A DNA stretch of 64,000 nucleotides. Origin: JAWWOL01 sp963797535 (lineage in GTDB: Bacteria > Actinomycetota > Actinomycetes > JAWWOL01). Of the stretch, positions 35,351-43,161 are shown one piece after another. The notes beneath the pieces were generated by a model. The model searched no databases and was not told the DNA's origin. It was given only the letters and a program-made list of their open reading frames with translations. The number at the start of each line of letters is the position of its first letter. The stretch's first letter is position 1. A program made the position numbers and the translations under genes. The stretch covers positions 2,294,001-2,358,000 of the forward strand of contig CAWCPQ010000001.1 in the NCBI GenBank assembly GCA_963797535.1, read 5' to 3'.

Positions 35351-36147
35351 GCGTCTTGGTGACCGGGGCCGGTCGAGGCATCGGCCGGGCGCTCGCAGTG
35401 TCACTGTCCGCTCTGGGACCCGTGGCGCTGCTCTCGCGCAGCCGCGCAGAGCTCGAGGCGACGGCCGGCCTGGTCAGCGAAGCCGGTGGCACGGCGATCG
35501 CGCTGGTGGCGGACGTTACGGACGAGCAGGCGCTACGGGATGCCGTGGCGGCGGCGGTCACGGCTCTCGGACCCGTCGAGGTGCTGGTCAACAACGCCGG
35601 GCGGAGCGGAGCGCGGGCCGAGTTGAGCGCCGGCGACATCGAACCATGGGCGGCCACGATGGCGGTCAACCTGCTCGCGCCGGCGATGCTGGCGGCAGCC
35701 GTGCTGCCCGGCATGGTCCAACGCGGCAGAGGATATGTCCTCAACATCAACAGCCTCGCCGGCTCACGCTCCTTTCGCGGCTGGTCGGCTTACGGCGCCT
35801 CCAAGGCAGCCCTCATGCGGCTGACCGAGGGGCTGGCCGTCGAGCTCGACGGCACCGGCGTCTGCGTGTTCGACCTCAGCCCCGGCCTGGTCCGAACCGC
35901 CATGACGGAGGAGCCGGAGCTCGCCGCGTTGTTCGCCGGCGTACCGGAGGAGGACTGGACGCCGGTCGCCAAGGTGACAGCGGCGGCCCTGGCGCTGACG
36001 AGTGGCCGCTACGACGCGCTCAGCGGGCGGTTCCTGCACGCTGAGGACGACCTCGACGACGTGCTGGCGCGCATCGACGCAGCGGGACCCGACGCCCGGC
36101 ACCTCAGGCTCAACCCGGCGGGCGCCGACGATCCGCTCTTCAGCTGA
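35347..36147 (+). CDS. Short-chain dehydrogenase/reductase
   Basis: A 266-residue classical SDR. Cofactor motif TGAGRGIG is at residues ~6-13, NNAG at ~84, the catalytic Ser in NINSLAGS and the Tyr-Lys pair in AYGASKAAL. An Arg after the glycine-rich motif (SRSRAEL) suggests NADP preference. The start is GTG at 35347, overlapping the preceding stop. The substrate is not inferable. Confidence 0.92.
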   Translation: MSVLVTGAGRGIGRALAVSLSALGPVALLSRSRAELEATAGLVSEAGGTAIALVADVTDEQALRDAVAAAVTALGPVEVLVNNAGRSGARAELSAGDIEPWAATMAVNLLAPAMLAAAVLPGMVQRGRGYVLNINSLAGSRSFRGWSAYGASKAALMRLTEGLAVELDGTGVCVFDLSPGLVRTAMTEEPELAALFAGVPEEDWTPVAKVTAAALALTSGRYDALSGRFLHAEDDLDDVLARIDAAGPDARHLRLNPAGADDPLFS

Positions 36148-36168
36148 GTCCCCCGGAACACGCCCCGA

Positions 36169-37032
36169 TCAGGTGCGCAGGGCCCTGGTGACCTCGGCCC
36201 TGGCCGCCAGCTGATCCGGCTCGGGATAGCTGATCCGGATCAGGGTCAGGCCGTGCGGCGGGGCGACAGTGACGTCGCCAGCGCGCTGACCGGTATTGAG
36301 CAGGGAAGCAGGGAAGCCGATCGACTTGCGGCCGTCACCGACGGCCAGCAGCGCCCCGACCAGCGACCGCACCATCGAGTGGCAGAACGCGTCCGCGACC
36401 ACGGTTGCGATCAGCAGCCCACCGTCGTGCTGGGCCCAGTCGAGGGTCCGCAGCGACCGCAACGTGGTCGCCCCGTCGCGCCGGCGGCAGAACGCCGCGA
36501 AGTCGTGGTCACCGAGCAGCAGGTCCGACGCCTGCTGGAGCAGGCTGATGCTCAACGGCCGTTCCCAGGCCAACGTGTCGTGGCGCCGCAGCGGGTCGGG
36601 CACGGTGGGTGCTGCGCACACGCGGTACTGGTACTCCCGCGACAGCGCCGAGAATCGCGCGTCGAAGCCGCTGGGCGCCTTCGCCACAGCGAAGACCCGG
36701 ATGTCCGGGGGAAGCACTCCGTTGAGTCGGCGCTGCAGCTCCGAGGCGCCCGCCCTCCCGTACGCAGGGGCCGGCAGGTCGATGTGGGCGACCTGGTGCC
36801 GGGCATGCACGCCGGCGTCGGTGCGGCCGGCCACGATCAGCCGGTAGGTGTCCTCCGGCAGGCGCAGGATCATCGCGATCGCGGCTTCGACTGCGCCCTG
36901 CACCGTCGGCAGGTCCGGCTGCACACCCCACCCGGCGTAGGAGCCGCCGTCGTAGCCCAGGTCGATCCGGACCCGGACATGGTCGAGCCCGCCGTCCCCG
37001 AGGGGAACGGCGGGCTCGGACGTTGCAACCAC
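36169..37032 (-). CDS. truA: tRNA pseudouridine(38-40) synthase TruA
   Basis: A 287-residue enzyme that makes pseudouridine in the tRNA anticodon arm. The catalytic Asp lies in VAGRTDAGVHARHQ, with IDLGYDGGSYAGWG at the N-terminus and FCHSMVRSLVGALLAVG near the end. The GTG at 37032 abuts the rplQ stop, so it is the last gene of the alpha operon, a common actinobacterial arrangement. Confidence 0.96.
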   Translation of the reverse strand: MVATSEPAVPLGDGGLDHVRVRIDLGYDGGSYAGWGVQPDLPTVQGAVEAAIAMILRLPEDTYRLIVAGRTDAGVHARHQVAHIDLPAPAYGRAGASELQRRLNGVLPPDIRVFAVAKAPSGFDARFSALSREYQYRVCAAPTVPDPLRRHDTLAWERPLSISLLQQASDLLLGDHDFAAFCRRRDGATTLRSLRTLDWAQHDGGLLIATVVADAFCHSMVRSLVGALLAVGDGRKSIGFPASLLNTGQRAGDVTVAPPHGLTLIRISYPEPDQLAARAEVTRALRT

Positions 37033-37707
37033 TCAGGCCTCGGTGTCGCCCTCGGCCGGAGCCTCGTCGGCAGCGGCCTCGGTCTGCTCGGACGTGGTGT
37101 CCTCGACGACCTCGACCTCGGGGGTCTCGGCCTGCGCCTCGGCGGTCTCGGTCTCAGCGGTGTCGGTCTCAGCGACCTCGGTCTCCTCGACCTCGGGAGC
37201 GTCGGCCTCGGCTGCTACGGCAGCAGCGGTCGGGGACTCCTTGGCCAGGTCGGCAGCAGCCTCGGCGGTCGCCGGGGTCGGCTTGGCCTTGGCGGCGGTA
37301 CGGGTGCCGCGAGCGCGCTCGCCCTCGCCGACAGCCTGCTGCGCGACGGTGAGGGCCTCGACCAGCTCGATGACCGCCATCGGGGCGTTGTCGCCCTTGC
37401 GCGGACCGATCTTGGTGATGCGGGTGTAGCCACCCGGCCGGTTCTCGTAGCGAGGACCGATCTCGGCGAACAGCACGTGCAGCACGGTCTTGTCGGTGAT
37501 CTGGCGGGCCACCGTACGGCGGGCGTGGATGTCGCCCCGCTTGGCCTTGCTGATCATCTTCTCCGCCAACGGGCGCAGCCGCTTGGCCTTGGTCTCCGTG
37601 GTGGTGATCCGGCCGTGCTCGAACAGCGACGTGGCCAGGTTGGCCAGCATGAGCCGTTCGTGAGCAGGGCTGCCGCCGAGACGCGGGCCCTTCGTGGGCG
37701 TGGGCAT
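37033..37707 (-). CDS. rplQ: 50S ribosomal protein L17 with long acidic C-terminal tail
   Basis: The first ~118 residues are typical L17 (LGGSPAHERLMLANLATSLF; RPGGYTRITKIGPRKGDNAP). The remaining ~105 residues are an Ala/Glu/Thr-rich acidic tail (for example VEETEVAETDTAETETAEA), likely disordered. Such tails are frequent in actinobacterial L17 but this one nearly doubles the protein. It is followed directly by truA. Confidence 0.97.
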   Translation of the reverse strand: MPTPTKGPRLGGSPAHERLMLANLATSLFEHGRITTTETKAKRLRPLAEKMISKAKRGDIHARRTVARQITDKTVLHVLFAEIGPRYENRPGGYTRITKIGPRKGDNAPMAVIELVEALTVAQQAVGEGERARGTRTAAKAKPTPATAEAAADLAKESPTAAAVAAEADAPEVEETEVAETDTAETETAEAQAETPEVEVVEDTTSEQTEAAADEAPAEGDTEA

Positions 37708-37764
37708 GATGTGCTCTTCCTCGAGATGGGTGGATCAGATCGATAGAGGCCGTGCAGCGGGAGC

Positions 37765-38787
37765 TTAGAGCTGCTCGGTCTCGGCGTAGCTGGTGTCGTC
37801 GTAGTCGTCGGTGCCGTAGGTGTCGACGACGTTGGTCGGGTCGAAGCCGGGCGGGGAGTCCTTGAGCTGCAGGCCCATGCCGGCGAGCTTGCCCTTGACC
37901 TCGTCGATCGACTTGGCGCCGAAGTTGCGAATGTCGAGCAGGTCGGCCTCGCTGCGGGAGACCAGCTCGCCGACGCTGTGGATGCCCTCGCGCTTGAGGC
38001 AGTTGTACGAGCGGACCGTCAGGTCGAGGTCCTCGATCGGCAGGGCCAGGTCGGCCATCAGCGCCGCGTCGGACGGGGACGGGCCGATGTCGATGCCCTC
38101 GGCCTCGATGTTCAGCTCGCGAGCGAGACCGAACAGCTCGACCAGGGTCTTGCCGGCGCTGGCGACGGCGTCGCGGGGGGTGATCGACGGCTTGGTCTCG
38201 ACGTCGACGATCAGCCGGTCGAAGTCGGTGCGCTGCTCGACCCGGGTGGCCTCGACCCGGTAGCTGACCTTGAGCACCGGCGAGTAGATGGAGTCGACCG
38301 GGATGCGGCCGATCTCCTGCGTCGCGGACTTGTTCTGGTTGGACGAGACGTAGCCGCGGCCGCGCTCGACGGTCAGCTCCATCTCGAGCTTGGCCTTGCC
38401 GTTGAGCGTGGCCAGGTGCAGCTCGGGGCTGTGCACCTCGACGCCGGCGGGGGGCGCGATGTCGGCAGCGGTGACCGCGCCGGGGCCCTGCTTGCGGAGG
38501 TACATCACGGCCGGCTCGTCGAGGTCGGAGGAGACGACGAGCGACTTGAGGTTGAGGATCAGCTCGGTCACGTCCTCCTTCACACCGGCGATGGTGGTGA
38601 ACTCGTGGAGGGCGCCGTCGATGCGGATGCTCGTGATCGAGGCACCGGGGATCGACGACAGCAGGGTGCGGCGCATCGAGTTGCCGAGCGTGTAGCCGAA
38701 GCCGGGCTCGAGCGGCTCGATGATGAACCGGGACCGGAACTCGCTGACCGGCTCTTCGGTCAGGGTGGGGCGCTGTGCGATGAGCAC
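37765..38787 (-). CDS. rpoA: DNA-directed RNA polymerase subunit alpha
   Basis: A 340-residue subunit. The N-terminal assembly domain carries PLEPGFGYTLGNSMRRTLLS. The C-terminal domain, which touches UP elements and activators, has LTVRSYNCLKREGIHSVGEL and NFGAKSIDEVKGKLAGMG. The start is GTG at 38787, preceded by AAGGAGAA 4 nt upstream; longer frames add unrelated residues. It lies between rpsD and rplQ. Confidence 0.98.
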   Translation of the reverse strand: MLIAQRPTLTEEPVSEFRSRFIIEPLEPGFGYTLGNSMRRTLLSSIPGASITSIRIDGALHEFTTIAGVKEDVTELILNLKSLVVSSDLDEPAVMYLRKQGPGAVTAADIAPPAGVEVHSPELHLATLNGKAKLEMELTVERGRGYVSSNQNKSATQEIGRIPVDSIYSPVLKVSYRVEATRVEQRTDFDRLIVDVETKPSITPRDAVASAGKTLVELFGLARELNIEAEGIDIGPSPSDAALMADLALPIEDLDLTVRSYNCLKREGIHSVGELVSRSEADLLDIRNFGAKSIDEVKGKLAGMGLQLKDSPPGFDPTNVVDTYGTDDYDDTSYAETEQL

Positions 38788-38897
38788 TGATTTCTCCTTC
38801 TGTACGCGACGACCGCTATTTGACGTCACGAGGGGTGAAGCACCCGGGTCGGCATCTGTGCCGACCCGGGCCCGTACACAAGCGGGTGAAGCAGGTA

Positions 38898-39524
38898 CTA
38901 CTTGCTGTAGAGCTCGACGATCAGCTGCTCGTTGACCTGAGTGTCGATGATCTGACGGCTCGGCAGCGAGTGGACCAGGATGCGCATCTGCGAGGAGATG
39001 ACCTCGAGCCACGCCGGGACCGTCTTGGTGCCGGCCTCGGCACGGGCGATCACGAACGGGGTGAGCTCGCGGGACTTCTCGCGGACCTCGATGATGTCGC
39101 TCTCGGAGACCAGGAACGACGGGATGTCGACCTTGCGACCGTTGACGACGATGTGACCGTGCTTGACCAGCTGGCGGGCCATGTCACGGCTGTGCGCGAA
39201 GCCGGCCCGGTAGACCACGTTGTCCAGACGGCGCTCGAGCAGACGCAGGAGGTTCTCACCGGTCTTGCCCTGCTTCTTGTTCGCCTGCTCGTAGTAGCCA
39301 CGGAACTGCTTCTCGAGCACGCCGTAGATGCGCGCGCACTTCTGCTTCTCACGCATCTGCAGGAGGTACTCGGAGTCCTTGGTACGACCGCGGCCGTGCT
39401 CGCCCGGCGGGTAGGGCCGGATCTCGATCGGGCACTTCGGCGTATCGCACTTGCTGCCCTTGAGGAACAGCTTCATCTTTTCGCGTCGGCAGCGCTTGCA
39501 GTCTGCCCCGGTGTAACGAGCCAT
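38898..39524 (-). CDS. rpsD: 30S ribosomal protein S4
   Basis: A 208-residue assembly protein. It contains a zinc-type Cys4 N-terminus (CKRCRR then KCDTPKC) and the S4 RNA-binding domain (RRLDNVVYRAGFAHSRDMAR). S4 represses the alpha operon in E. coli and B. subtilis; whether it does so here is unknown. The Cys-containing form contrasts with zinc-free paralogues. Confidence 0.98.
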   Translation of the reverse strand: MARYTGADCKRCRREKMKLFLKGSKCDTPKCPIEIRPYPPGEHGRGRTKDSEYLLQMREKQKCARIYGVLEKQFRGYYEQANKKQGKTGENLLRLLERRLDNVVYRAGFAHSRDMARQLVKHGHIVVNGRKVDIPSFLVSESDIIEVREKSRELTPFVIARAEAGTKTVPAWLEVISSQMRILVHSLPSRQIIDTQVNEQLIVELYSK

Positions 39525-39544
39525 GATGTGTTATCTCCTGGGGG

Positions 39545-39949
39545 TCAGACGCGGCGGCGCTTGGGAGGCCGGCAGCCGTTGTGCGGGACAGGGGTTACGT
39601 CCTGGATCGAGCCCACCTCGAGGCCAGCGGCCTGCAGCGAGCGGATCGCGGTCTCACGGCCGGAACCGGGGCCCTTGACGAAGACGTCGACCTTGCGCAT
39701 GCCGTGCTCCTGAGCCCGGCGAGCCGCAGCCTCGGCCGCGAGCTGCGCGGCGAACGGCGTGGACTTGCGGGAACCCTTGAAGCCGACCTGACCGGCGGAG
39801 GCCCAGGCGATCACGGCACCACTGGGGTCAGTGATGGACACGATGGTGTTGTTGAACGTGCTCTTGATGTGCGCGTGGCCGTGAGCGACGTTCTTCTTTT
39901 CCTTACGACGGACCTTCTTCGGTCCCGCCGTACGACTCTTGGGGGGCAT
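39545..39949 (-). CDS. rpsK: 30S ribosomal protein S11
   Basis: A 134-residue small-subunit platform protein. Core motifs are AHIKSTFNNTIVSITD, ASAGQVGFKGSRKSTPFAAQ and the C-terminal VTPVPHNGCRPPKRRRV. Normal length. It is 20 bp upstream of rpsD in the alpha operon. Confidence 0.98.
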   Translation of the reverse strand: MPPKSRTAGPKKVRRKEKKNVAHGHAHIKSTFNNTIVSITDPSGAVIAWASAGQVGFKGSRKSTPFAAQLAAEAAARRAQEHGMRKVDVFVKGPGSGRETAIRSLQAAGLEVGSIQDVTPVPHNGCRPPKRRRV

Positions 39950-39980
39950 CAGCTGTGCTCTCTACGAGAAATGGTCATCA

Positions 39981-40361
39981 TCACTTCTTGCCGACCTTCT
40001 TCTTGCCGGCGACCGTACGACGCGGGCCCTTGCGGGAACGGGCGTTGGTCCGCGTGCGCTGGCCGTGAACCGGCAGACCGCGGCGGTGACGGATGCCCTG
40101 GTAGCAGCCGATCTCGATCTTGCGCCGGATGTCAGCGGAGACCTCGCGCCGGAGGTCACCCTCGACGCGGTAGTTGGCCTCGATGAACTCACGAAGCTTG
40201 ACGAGGTCGTCCTCGGAGAGGTCCTTGACCCGCAGGTCGCCGCTGACGCCAGTGGCCTTCAGCGTCGCGAGCGAGCGGGTTCGGCCGATGCCGAAGATGT
40301 AGGTGAGCGCGACTTCCAGCCGCTTGTCGCGGGGGAGGTCGACGCCGACGAGGCGTGCCAT
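39981..40361 (-). CDS. rpsM: 30S ribosomal protein S13
   Basis: A 126-residue head protein: MARLVGVDLPRDKRLEVALT, YIFGIGRTRS and the basic C-terminus GQRTRTNARSRKGPRRTV that reaches the P site. It is preceded by a 170-bp G/C-rich spacer with strong hairpins. Confidence 0.98.
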   Translation of the reverse strand: MARLVGVDLPRDKRLEVALTYIFGIGRTRSLATLKATGVSGDLRVKDLSEDDLVKLREFIEANYRVEGDLRREVSADIRRKIEIGCYQGIRHRRGLPVHGQRTRTNARSRKGPRRTVAGKKKVGKK

Positions 40362-40531
40362 ACGGTCGTGCTCCTTGCTCTATCTGCGGAGGTCGTACGC
40401 TGCCAGTCCCCGAGACCTTGACGGTCCGGGGCCCCGGCCTCCGACCGGGGGTCCGTCATCCCTTGCCGGCGATGACGCTCAGGAAGCGTTGTGCGGGCCA
40501 ACGTCTCCGGCCCGCAGGTGGTGCGGTGGTG
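40362..40531 (-). promoter_or_regulatory. Structured leader between rpmJ and rpsM
   Basis: This 170-bp spacer is unusually long for the cluster. Just after the rpmJ stop, TGCGGGCC pairs with GGCCCGCA (40492-40516, 9-nt loop). Further on, an ACGCT/AGCGT pair and a CCCCGG/CCGGGG region allow alternative pairing. It may attenuate transcription or bind a ribosomal protein; S4 uses such a site in other bacteria. No sequence match to known leaders is claimed. Confidence 0.45.
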
Positions 40532-40645
40532 CTAGCCCTGCCGCTGCTTGTGCCGCAGGTTCTCGCAGATGACCATGACCCGGCCGTGACGGCGGATCAC
40601 CTTGCACTTGTCGCAGATCTTCTTGACGCTGGGCTTGACCTTCAC
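40532..40645 (-). CDS. rpmJ: 50S ribosomal protein L36
   Basis: A 37-residue protein: VKVKPSVKKICDKCKVIRRH followed by GRVMVICENLRHKQRQG. Three Cys and one His form the zinc site of the C+ form. The start is GTG at 40645 behind GGAG. Confidence 0.96.
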   Translation of the reverse strand: MKVKPSVKKICDKCKVIRRHGRVMVICENLRHKQRQG

Positions 40646-40685
40646 GGAGCTTCTCCAGAGCTGATGCAGGTTGAGCAGGTCGGAT

Positions 40686-40907
40686 TTACTTGTACCGGTA
40701 GACGATCCGGCCACGAGCGAGGTCGTACGGCGAGAGCTCCACAACGACCCGGTCTCCGGGAAGGATCCGGATGTAGTGCATCCGCATCTTGCCGCTGATG
40801 TGAGCGAGAACTCGGTGACCATTGGTGAGCTCGACCCGGAACATCGCGTTCGGGAGTGGCTCCACCACGGTGCCCTCGATCTCGATGGCGCCTTCCTTCT
40901 TTGCCAT
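40686..40907 (-). CDS. infA: Translation initiation factor IF-1
   Basis: A 73-residue OB-fold factor that blocks the A site during initiation: MAKKEGAIEIEGTVVEPLPN, RVLAHISGKMRMHYIRILPG. It begins the alpha operon. The AGGAG-like ribosome site (GGAGG) ends only 2 nt before the ATG, unusually close. Confidence 0.97.
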   Translation of the reverse strand: MAKKEGAIEIEGTVVEPLPNAMFRVELTNGHRVLAHISGKMRMHYIRILPGDRVVVELSPYDLARGRIVYRYK

Positions 40908-41066
40908 GTCCTCCGCGTTTCGCTCGCTCGTGTAGTGCAGGATCAGGTAGAACCGGTTACTCCGGGGTTTCGTCTCACCCCACCAGATGGAACTGGCTTG
41001 GCCTGCCAAGTGCAGAACAGGCTGGCGCAGGCATGCGCAAGCGCCTGAAGGCAGGGCCGACGGGTA

Positions 41067-41095
41067 AGTCTACGGACATTGCGGGAGAAGTCCAA
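41067..41095 (-). promoter_or_regulatory. Predicted promoter of the infA-alpha operon
   Basis: TTGGAC (41095-41090) and TAGACT (41072-41067) are 17 bp apart on the minus strand, a near-ideal housekeeping promoter. It gives a ~155-nt leader before infA and lies just past the DUF1707 gene. Confidence 0.7.
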
Positions 41096-41120
41096 CCCGT
41101 CGCCGGTTGCCCGCGCCCGG

Positions 41121-41621
41121 TCAGGGACCGAGCCGGCGCCGCTCGTCCTGGTCGGGATCCTCGCCCGCGTGGCCCTTGAGCTCCTGCGCGAGCAGCACGC
41201 CACCCCACGGCACGGTGACCCACACCGGCCACAGCCCGGCCACGTCACCACCGGTGATCACTCCGGCCAGCCAGATTCCCCAGCAGATGACCGAGGCGGA
41301 GGCCCAGGACAGCCATCCCCCGCGCAAGCCGGCCCGGTGGTACGCCAGCGGGGCGACGGGCCGTCGGACGACCGGCCGGTCGGCGTAGTTGGGGGTGCTG
41401 GCCGGCACCGGCAGCCCGGCGTACGGATCGCGCCCCGGCAGGTCGGCAATGAGCGCGTCGAGGTCGCCGTAGGTCTGAGCCGCGTACGTGCGCTCGAGCC
41501 GCTCGCCGAACTCATCCATCGTGAGCCGGCCGGTGGCGACGTGCTCGCGCAGCAGGTCGGCGACCTCGTCGCGGTCGGCATCGGAGGCCCGCAGCTTGGG
41601 GTCCCGGTGCACCGACGTCAC
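41121..41621 (-). CDS. DUF1707 (SHOCT-like) domain membrane protein
   Basis: A 166-residue protein. The DUF1707 domain (residues ~8-60) shows RASDADRDEVADLLREHVAT, GRLTMDEFGERLERTYAA and YGDLDALIADLPG, typical of actinobacterial stress or differentiation proteins. Two membrane helices follow (ASASVICWGIWLAGVITG and VAGLWPVWVTVPWGGVLL). GTG start. It is the last gene of the secY-adk-map unit. Confidence 0.88.
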   Translation of the reverse strand: MTSVHRDPKLRASDADRDEVADLLREHVATGRLTMDEFGERLERTYAAQTYGDLDALIADLPGRDPYAGLPVPASTPNYADRPVVRRPVAPLAYHRAGLRGGWLSWASASVICWGIWLAGVITGGDVAGLWPVWVTVPWGGVLLAQELKGHAGEDPDQDERRRLGP

Positions 41622-41646
41622 GACTGCCTTCTCTCCCGTACGAGAC

Positions 41647-42438
41647 TCAGCCGACAGCTGCGAGCGCCGACAGCTTGGCTTTGCCGCCGTCGAGGGCTGT
41701 CAGCACCAGCGGCCCGTCGTCGGTCAGGGTGAACGTGTGCTCGAAGTGCGCGCTGGGCTGGCCGTCCTTGGTGACCACGGTCCAGCCGTCGCTGAGCAAC
41801 CGGGTCTGCCGCTTGCCCAGGTTGAGCATCGGCTCGACCGCGAGCGCGAGCCCCTTGACCAGCTCGGGACCGCGACCCGGCTTGCCGAAGTTGGGGACCG
41901 CCGGCTCCTGGTGCATCTCGGTGCCGATGCCGTGGCCGGTGTACTCCTCGACGATGCCGAAGCCGAACGGCCGCGCGTACTCCTCGATCGCCGAGCTGAT
42001 GTCGCTGAGCCGGCCGCCGATCGCCGCGGCGGCCACACCGCGCCACATGGACTCCTCGGTGACGTCGATCAGGCGCTGCAGCTCCGGCCCGATCCGCCCG
42101 ACCGGGAGGGTCACCGCGGAGTCGCCGTGCCAGCCGTCGAGGATCGCGCCGCAGTCCAACGAGACGATGTCGCCCTCGCGCAGCACCTGCGACCTCGACG
42201 GGATGCCGTGCACGATCTGGTCGTTGACCGACGCGCAGATGGTCGCCGGGTAGCCGTGGTAGCCCTTGAACGAGGGAACGGCGCCCTCACCGCGGATGGC
42301 CGCCTCGGCGATCTCGTCGAGCTCACCGGTGCTGATGCCGGGAGCGACGGCTGCCGTGAGCAGGGCGAGGGTGCGTCCCACCACCAGCCCCGCGGCGCGC
42401 ATCTTCGCGATCTCGGCGTCGGACTTGTACTGGATCAT
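41647..42438 (-). CDS. map: Methionine aminopeptidase, type I
   Basis: A 263-residue metallopeptidase that removes N-terminal Met. Metal ligands are in VSLDCGAILDGWHGDSAVT (two Asp), GHGIGTEMHQEP (His), LAVEPML (Glu) and SAHFEHTF (Glu). Normal length. Placed after adk as in most bacteria. Confidence 0.97.
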   Translation of the reverse strand: MIQYKSDAEIAKMRAAGLVVGRTLALLTAAVAPGISTGELDEIAEAAIRGEGAVPSFKGYHGYPATICASVNDQIVHGIPSRSQVLREGDIVSLDCGAILDGWHGDSAVTLPVGRIGPELQRLIDVTEESMWRGVAAAAIGGRLSDISSAIEEYARPFGFGIVEEYTGHGIGTEMHQEPAVPNFGKPGRGPELVKGLALAVEPMLNLGKRQTRLLSDGWTVVTKDGQPSAHFEHTFTLTDDGPLVLTALDGGKAKLSALAAVG

Positions 42439-42474
42439 GCTCGCCTCGTTCGCTGGTCCGGTGTTGTCGCGTTG

Positions 42475-42513
42475 CCCGGGGTCCTCAGTGTCTCCCGGGG
42501 GTCCTCAGTGTCT
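42475..42513. repeat. Tandem duplication covering the adk stop codon
   Basis: Two adjacent units, CCCGGGGTCCTCAGTGTCT (42475-42493) and the same with one extra G (42494-42513). The second unit contains the last codons and stop of adk, so the adk 3' end has been copied once downstream. Confidence 0.85.
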
Positions 42514-43161
42514 AAGGTACGGCCGCAAAGCCCGGGTGGCTCGATCGGTGACGTCGTCGACCGGTCCGGTGGCGTCGATGCCGACGAGCACCCTGCGTTC
42601 AGCGTAGAAGGACACCAGCGGCGCTGTCTGCTCCGCGTAGACCTCGAGCCGATGTCGGATCGTCGCCTCGAGGTCGTCGTCGCGCTGGAACAGCGCCCCG
42701 CCGCACAGGTCGCACACGTCCGGCACCGTGGGCGGGTCGAAGTCGATGTGCCAGATGTGGTTGCAGCTGCGGCAGGTCCGCCGCCCGGACAGGCGCCGTA
42801 CGACCTCCTCGTCGTCGACCACCAGCTCGAGCACGACGTCGACCTCGGCGCCGAGCTCGCGCAGCATCGCGTCGAAGACCTCGGCCTGCGGGACGTTGCG
42901 GGGGAAGCCGTCGAGCAGGAACCCGTTGGCAGCGTCGTCCTTGGCCAGGCGGTCACGCACCATGCCGATGGTGATCTCGTCCGGGACGAGGTCGCCGGCG
43001 TCCATGTACTTGCGCGCCTCGAGGCCCAGTGCGGTGCCCTGGCTGACGTTGGCGCGGAAGATGTCCCCGGTCGAGATCGTGGGCACGCCTACGGTCGCCG
43101 CCACGTACTGCGCCTGGGTCCCCTTGCCGGCGCCAGGGGGTCCGAGTAGCACCAGCCTCAC
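42505..43161 (-). CDS. adk: Adenylate kinase (long, zinc-lid form)
   Basis: A 218-residue enzyme that equilibrates ATP, AMP and ADP. The P-loop is LLGPPGAGKGTQAQYVA, the AMP-binding part includes DGFPRNVPQAE, and the lid has four Cys in two pairs (CRSC and CDLC), the zinc-binding long form. Mycobacterial Adk lacks this lid. The GTG at 43161 overlaps the secY stop by 1 nt (TAGTG). Confidence 0.96.
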   Translation of the reverse strand: MRLVLLGPPGAGKGTQAQYVAATVGVPTISTGDIFRANVSQGTALGLEARKYMDAGDLVPDEITIGMVRDRLAKDDAANGFLLDGFPRNVPQAEVFDAMLRELGAEVDVVLELVVDDEEVVRRLSGRRTCRSCNHIWHIDFDPPTVPDVCDLCGGALFQRDDDLEATIRHRLEVYAEQTAPLVSFYAERRVLVGIDATGPVDDVTDRATRALRPYLRH

